Source: Sipunculus nudus
Lineage: Eukaryota; Annelida; Sipuncula; Golfingiida; Sipunculidae
Length of the DNA stretch: 64,000 bases
Direction: 5' to 3'
NCBI GenBank assembly: GCA_026874595.1
Contig: CM049317.1
Span: 36,922,401-36,986,400, forward strand
The position numbers were made by a program, and so were the translations under genes. Shown here one piece after another: positions 60,836-64,000 of the stretch. The stretch's first letter is position 1. Each line of letters starts with the position of its first letter. Under the pieces are notes generated by a model, which was not told the origin of the DNA, made no database searches, and saw only the letters and a program-made list of their open reading frames with translations.

Positions 60836-62417
60836 TACCAATATAAGTGTTTGTAATAGTAGTAATGCTATTAATCAGTGTGACTGCGATCAGAATGCTT
60901 CCTCAACGCTGACTGTTACGAATAAATATACAATGCTTCAATCATATATAATGCTTCAAAAACCAGCATTCTACAGGAAGAATAATATTCCTCATATTAA
61001 TTCACTTGATATGATCCGGTTTTAATTATTTTAGCTATATAGGCAGTATAATCGGGGTTATCTGTTTAGTTTGATTATTAAATGATAAGAGTTATTGATT
61101 CCCCAGGATTGTACGTTTAAATGTAATGACAAATTTAAAAAAGATTTAATTAATTGAAGAAAGGCCGCATACCGAAAGTGAAGAAACACTTTTACATTAA
61201 TTGATTATAAACATTATGTTGAGCAGGGCCTCTGTCCTTGTTTCCAGTGGCGAAAACCGAGCACAAATCTTGCCCATTGCTATTAATTCACTTAAACATG
61301 CTTGATGTCAGAGCGTCCCATCGCATCCTCGAATTTCTAACGGTAGGGCCGAGAGCATCAATCATGACGCTTGCAGCAGTCCCCACTGCCGACTACTTCA
61401 AATAAACCAGTCACAAACTTTGCTGATAACTCAGGTAACATGCAATATACCACCATATATAGCAATATCATGAAATGATAGTGGCCTAAAGATTATTTTT
61501 ATTCCTTCAACCTTCGGCTCATATACCCCTTATCCTTTGCACTGGCCAAGAATTCAAGATTTCATGTGACTTTTCATCATTTTTGCCTGAGTGACCATAA
61601 ATCTCCCGTTTTCTTCCTATAGAGGGTCCTCGCTTTCAAGAATTCTTTCAGATCTCACTATCATTTAAGATATATTAAAATATTTTAATTTAAACACCAA
61701 TTTGAATATCGTTCATAAAGAATATTGTATCATTAGCATGGTGTGTTCTAAGTCCCATTTACATAATTTATACCGTATTTATATTTTCCCAGTATATTCC
61801 GGGGAGATTCAAAGGACGACGTGTATTAAAGTTTATTCACCAAAATAACCTCTCAATATATTTTCTGTTCCTGCGGGTGTATTTAACAGCTTGACCTGGC
61901 AAAATGTTTCGGTGAAAGAACCGACATAATCCTTTTAATATCCATATTCATGATTGTGATCTGCATAGAGTACATTACTGCACAACGCGGTGATATTATC
62001 AGCCTTGGTGAAATACATTAATCAGTTAAGTTCTTTTAGTAAGTCATTCTTCCTTTGATAGCCATCCAATTCTTTCTTTTTGTGCTGACATAATTATTTA
62101 GATTTTTTGACATGTTATCACTCAATATTCAAACATCTACTTAAATATTAGTTTACAGAGAATTATGCATGTTGCTATCCAGTGAAACCTTGGTGTGGAT
62201 GGTGGACAGTATGTAATCTAGTTTATATGTTAAGCCATGGAAGAATGGCCAGCATAGTGTATTGTATCCTTGATACTCTCACACACAGTCATTTTTACAA
62301 ACATTATATAGTATATGAATATAAACTATATCGACATTTCATGTTCATATTTAAAGATCATATATCAAACCACGTAACTATTAAATGTGCAAAATTTATA
62401 TATTTATTTATATTATT

Positions 62418-62483
<66 letters not shown>

Positions 62484-63561
62484 CCATAATTATATAAAAT
62501 AGTCAGAAACTTTCAAGGGTCAAGTGCAAGAATCTTCTTCACGTAATTTGTATGGTTGTACTAAATGATTGAGAGGCCAGGATGGGTATACGTTGCCCTC
62601 TCGTTGTGCGTGCTATCACAAGAAATAATCTTTTACCCATATCCTTTCCACTGTGACCTGAAAGTTTGCTTATGAAATATTCTGATATTTCCGAATCCGA
62701 ATTTTATTTGGGAGAATGAGACATGTATGGCATATCAAATAAATAACAATGGAATGATACCCAAATGACAGAAACGAGCAGTCGTGGTACAAATACACGG
62801 AAAATATAAAAATGTAAGTTGAAGAGAAATCCCTAGGGAATTCATAGTATGTCGACATGAATGCGAGCACTGACTTACACGTTATTTGAAAAATAAAATG
62901 TTTAGTAATTGGCATAATAATAGTGAACATTAATGAATGCCTTGCTCTCTCTTTGAATGTATTTAGAAACAAATGTATTCATACTTCCTACGTGCATTTT
63001 TTCGGTTAGTATAGTGTGCATATGACATTTGCTTTTAAGTCGGTCATAATGCAGGCGTTCATGAAAACTTCACTTTACAGAAAACAGCGGTTAGAGACGC
63101 TATTAACAAGTCTGTGCAATATGAAATAGCCAATTCACATATAATTGATAGAAAATACTCAAAAATAACATCCAATTATTGTATTATACATATTTATGAC
63201 ATATATTCATGATAATACCGGAAAGCTACGAAATAAAGTACAACATCTTTGTTGAACGCTATCGGCTTGCAAGGGTTTATACAAAAAGTACGCGTTAGGT
63301 TCGTCTCCGCAAATTCTGACAATGGCCATGATATAAAAGACCACTAAATTGAACGCTTTCTTATGAATGCAAAATTATAATTTTGACGATTAAAATGTTA
63401 TTAACATTATAAAGCTTTGTTTTAAATGTATAAACATATTAAATCAGAAGAAAAATACAGAAGAGGCACAAAGTCAATTGTGCACATCACAGCATCACTT
63501 CGATAATGCCGTGGGCCTGGTTTTAATAATAAACTATTGGCATAGCGTTATGGTAAAATCT
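60021..63561. other. Unassigned AT-rich DNA with two microsatellites
   Basis: It contains an ATT repeat at 60773-60834, where a run of leucines opens by chance in one frame, and a TA tract at 62419-62482. No gene or transposon end was recognised in the rest. Confidence 0.55.
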
Positions 63562-63574
63562 AGAACAACGTGTT
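63562..63574. repeat. SINE target duplication, left copy
   Basis: AGAACAACGTGTT is repeated exactly at 63967-63979, on the other side of the SINE. Confidence 0.9.
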
Positions 63575-63966
63575 TTTTTAAGTTTTTTTTGTGCAAGTAA
63601 CCGCCTCCATTTTTAAGGCTTTGCATAACTAATTATATGTACATCTGCAGAGTTCCAGTCCGGTTTCGGACTACGTGACAGGGGCTTGTATCCGATATTT
63701 CCGGGCGTCAACCAGGTTCGGTATACCATTCCTGCCGGGCCTGGGTTTATGTCATCCTCATGACTGGGTCATAACACAGATCGAGGGACCACCGAAAGGC
63801 GCACTCGTTAGTGAGTGAAACAGGACTGATGGGCACAGTCTCCCCATTAAGTCACCCTGGGTGGGGTCCGACCGTGAAAAATCTCACCGACTCGGCTGAG
63901 ATTCGAACTCACGACCTCCCGGTTTTAAGTCCTGTGCTCTACCCCTAAGCCACAGAAGCCAGCAGA
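63575..63966 (-). mobile_element. tRNA-derived SINE, about 390 bp, with 13 bp target duplication
   Basis: On the minus strand the 5' head reads GGCTTCTGTGGCTTAGGGG, containing an RNA polymerase III A box (TGGCTTAGGGG, 63942-63952). The B box GAGTTCGAATC lies at 63900-63910, flanked by a TGAG/CTCA T-arm stem. The spacing fits a tRNA-like head. A GC-rich body of about 230 bp follows, then an A-rich end at 63575-63600 (T runs on plus). Perfect 13 bp direct repeats flank the whole unit. The anticodon arm does not pair properly, so this is not a functional tRNA. The body was not matched to a named SINE domain. Confidence 0.85.
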
Positions 63967-63979
63967 AGAACAACGTGTT
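63967..63979. repeat. SINE target duplication, right copy
   Basis: Exact match of the 13 bp at 63562-63574. Confidence 0.9.
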
Positions 63980-64000
63980 AAAAAGCCGGTCATATTTTGA

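Noticed and set aside
60738-61025. 95-residue frame with a long leucine run
   Set aside because: The leucines come from an ATT microsatellite.
63890-63962. tRNA gene on the minus strand
   Set aside because: A and B boxes are present but the anticodon arm does not pair, and the unit continues into a body with A-rich tail and target duplications, so it is a SINE head.

Overview
The window looks like intergenic or intronic DNA from an animal nuclear genome. It is AT-rich, full of (TA)n microsatellites, and I found no intact host gene, rRNA or functional tRNA. The repeats are a PIF/Harbinger transposon with two convergent genes, CR1/L2-type LINE remnants, a Ty3-like gag remnant, a tRNA-derived SINE, a pogo/Tigger-like MITE and several minisatellites. 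Together they suggest a marine invertebrate, most likely a mollusc. That taxon is an inference from repeat style only. Nearly all recognisable coding sequence belongs to transposable elements, and most of it is broken.

The large-scale structure is an old inverted segmental duplication. About 3.9-11.56 kb (arm 1) is repeated in reverse orientation at about 36.55-45.17 kb (arm 2), around a spacer of about 25 kb. The arms are clearly diverged but stay collinear through at least ten anchor blocks. Each arm has private insertions, so each serves as the empty site for the other. Arm 1 alone has a 2.55 kb hAT-like element (5049-7601). Arm 2 alone has a 2.79 kb retroposon-like insertion with a perfect 14 bp target duplication (39040-41832) and an 838 bp Tigger-like MITE (42394-43231).

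The spacer contains a LINE 3' fragment (14.6-15.25 kb), a 145 bp tandem array (15.5-16.0 kb), a possible solo LTR (16.5-17.16 kb), diverged direct repeats (18.2 and 20.9 kb), a diverged minisatellite (28.2-29.1 kb) and a 3.9 kb foldback-type element (29690-33594). The foldback element has arms of about 480 bp made of palindromic subrepeats. Inside it sits a Helentron/HINE-like unit carrying a 280 bp dimeric tandem array. Two further short-repeat arrays follow.

Right of arm 2 are a gag remnant (46.7-47.2 kb), a 0.9 kb inverted-repeat element (49.6-50.5 kb) and a long decayed LINE on the minus strand with endonuclease and reverse transcriptase (50.5-52.7 kb). Next comes a nested pair of Harbinger elements (53420-60017 outside, 53927-58922 inside). 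The inner one carries a dead DDE transposase facing a spliced MADF/Myb-like DNA-binding gene. The window ends with a tRNA-derived SINE flanked by a perfect 13 bp target duplication (63575-63966).

The least explained item is the 2.79 kb insertion in arm 2. It has almost no coding capacity but carries several families of duplicated stem-loops. One hairpin pair keeps its 16-nt loop while its stem changes by compensatory substitutions, which suggests a retroposed structured RNA or a non-autonomous retroelement.
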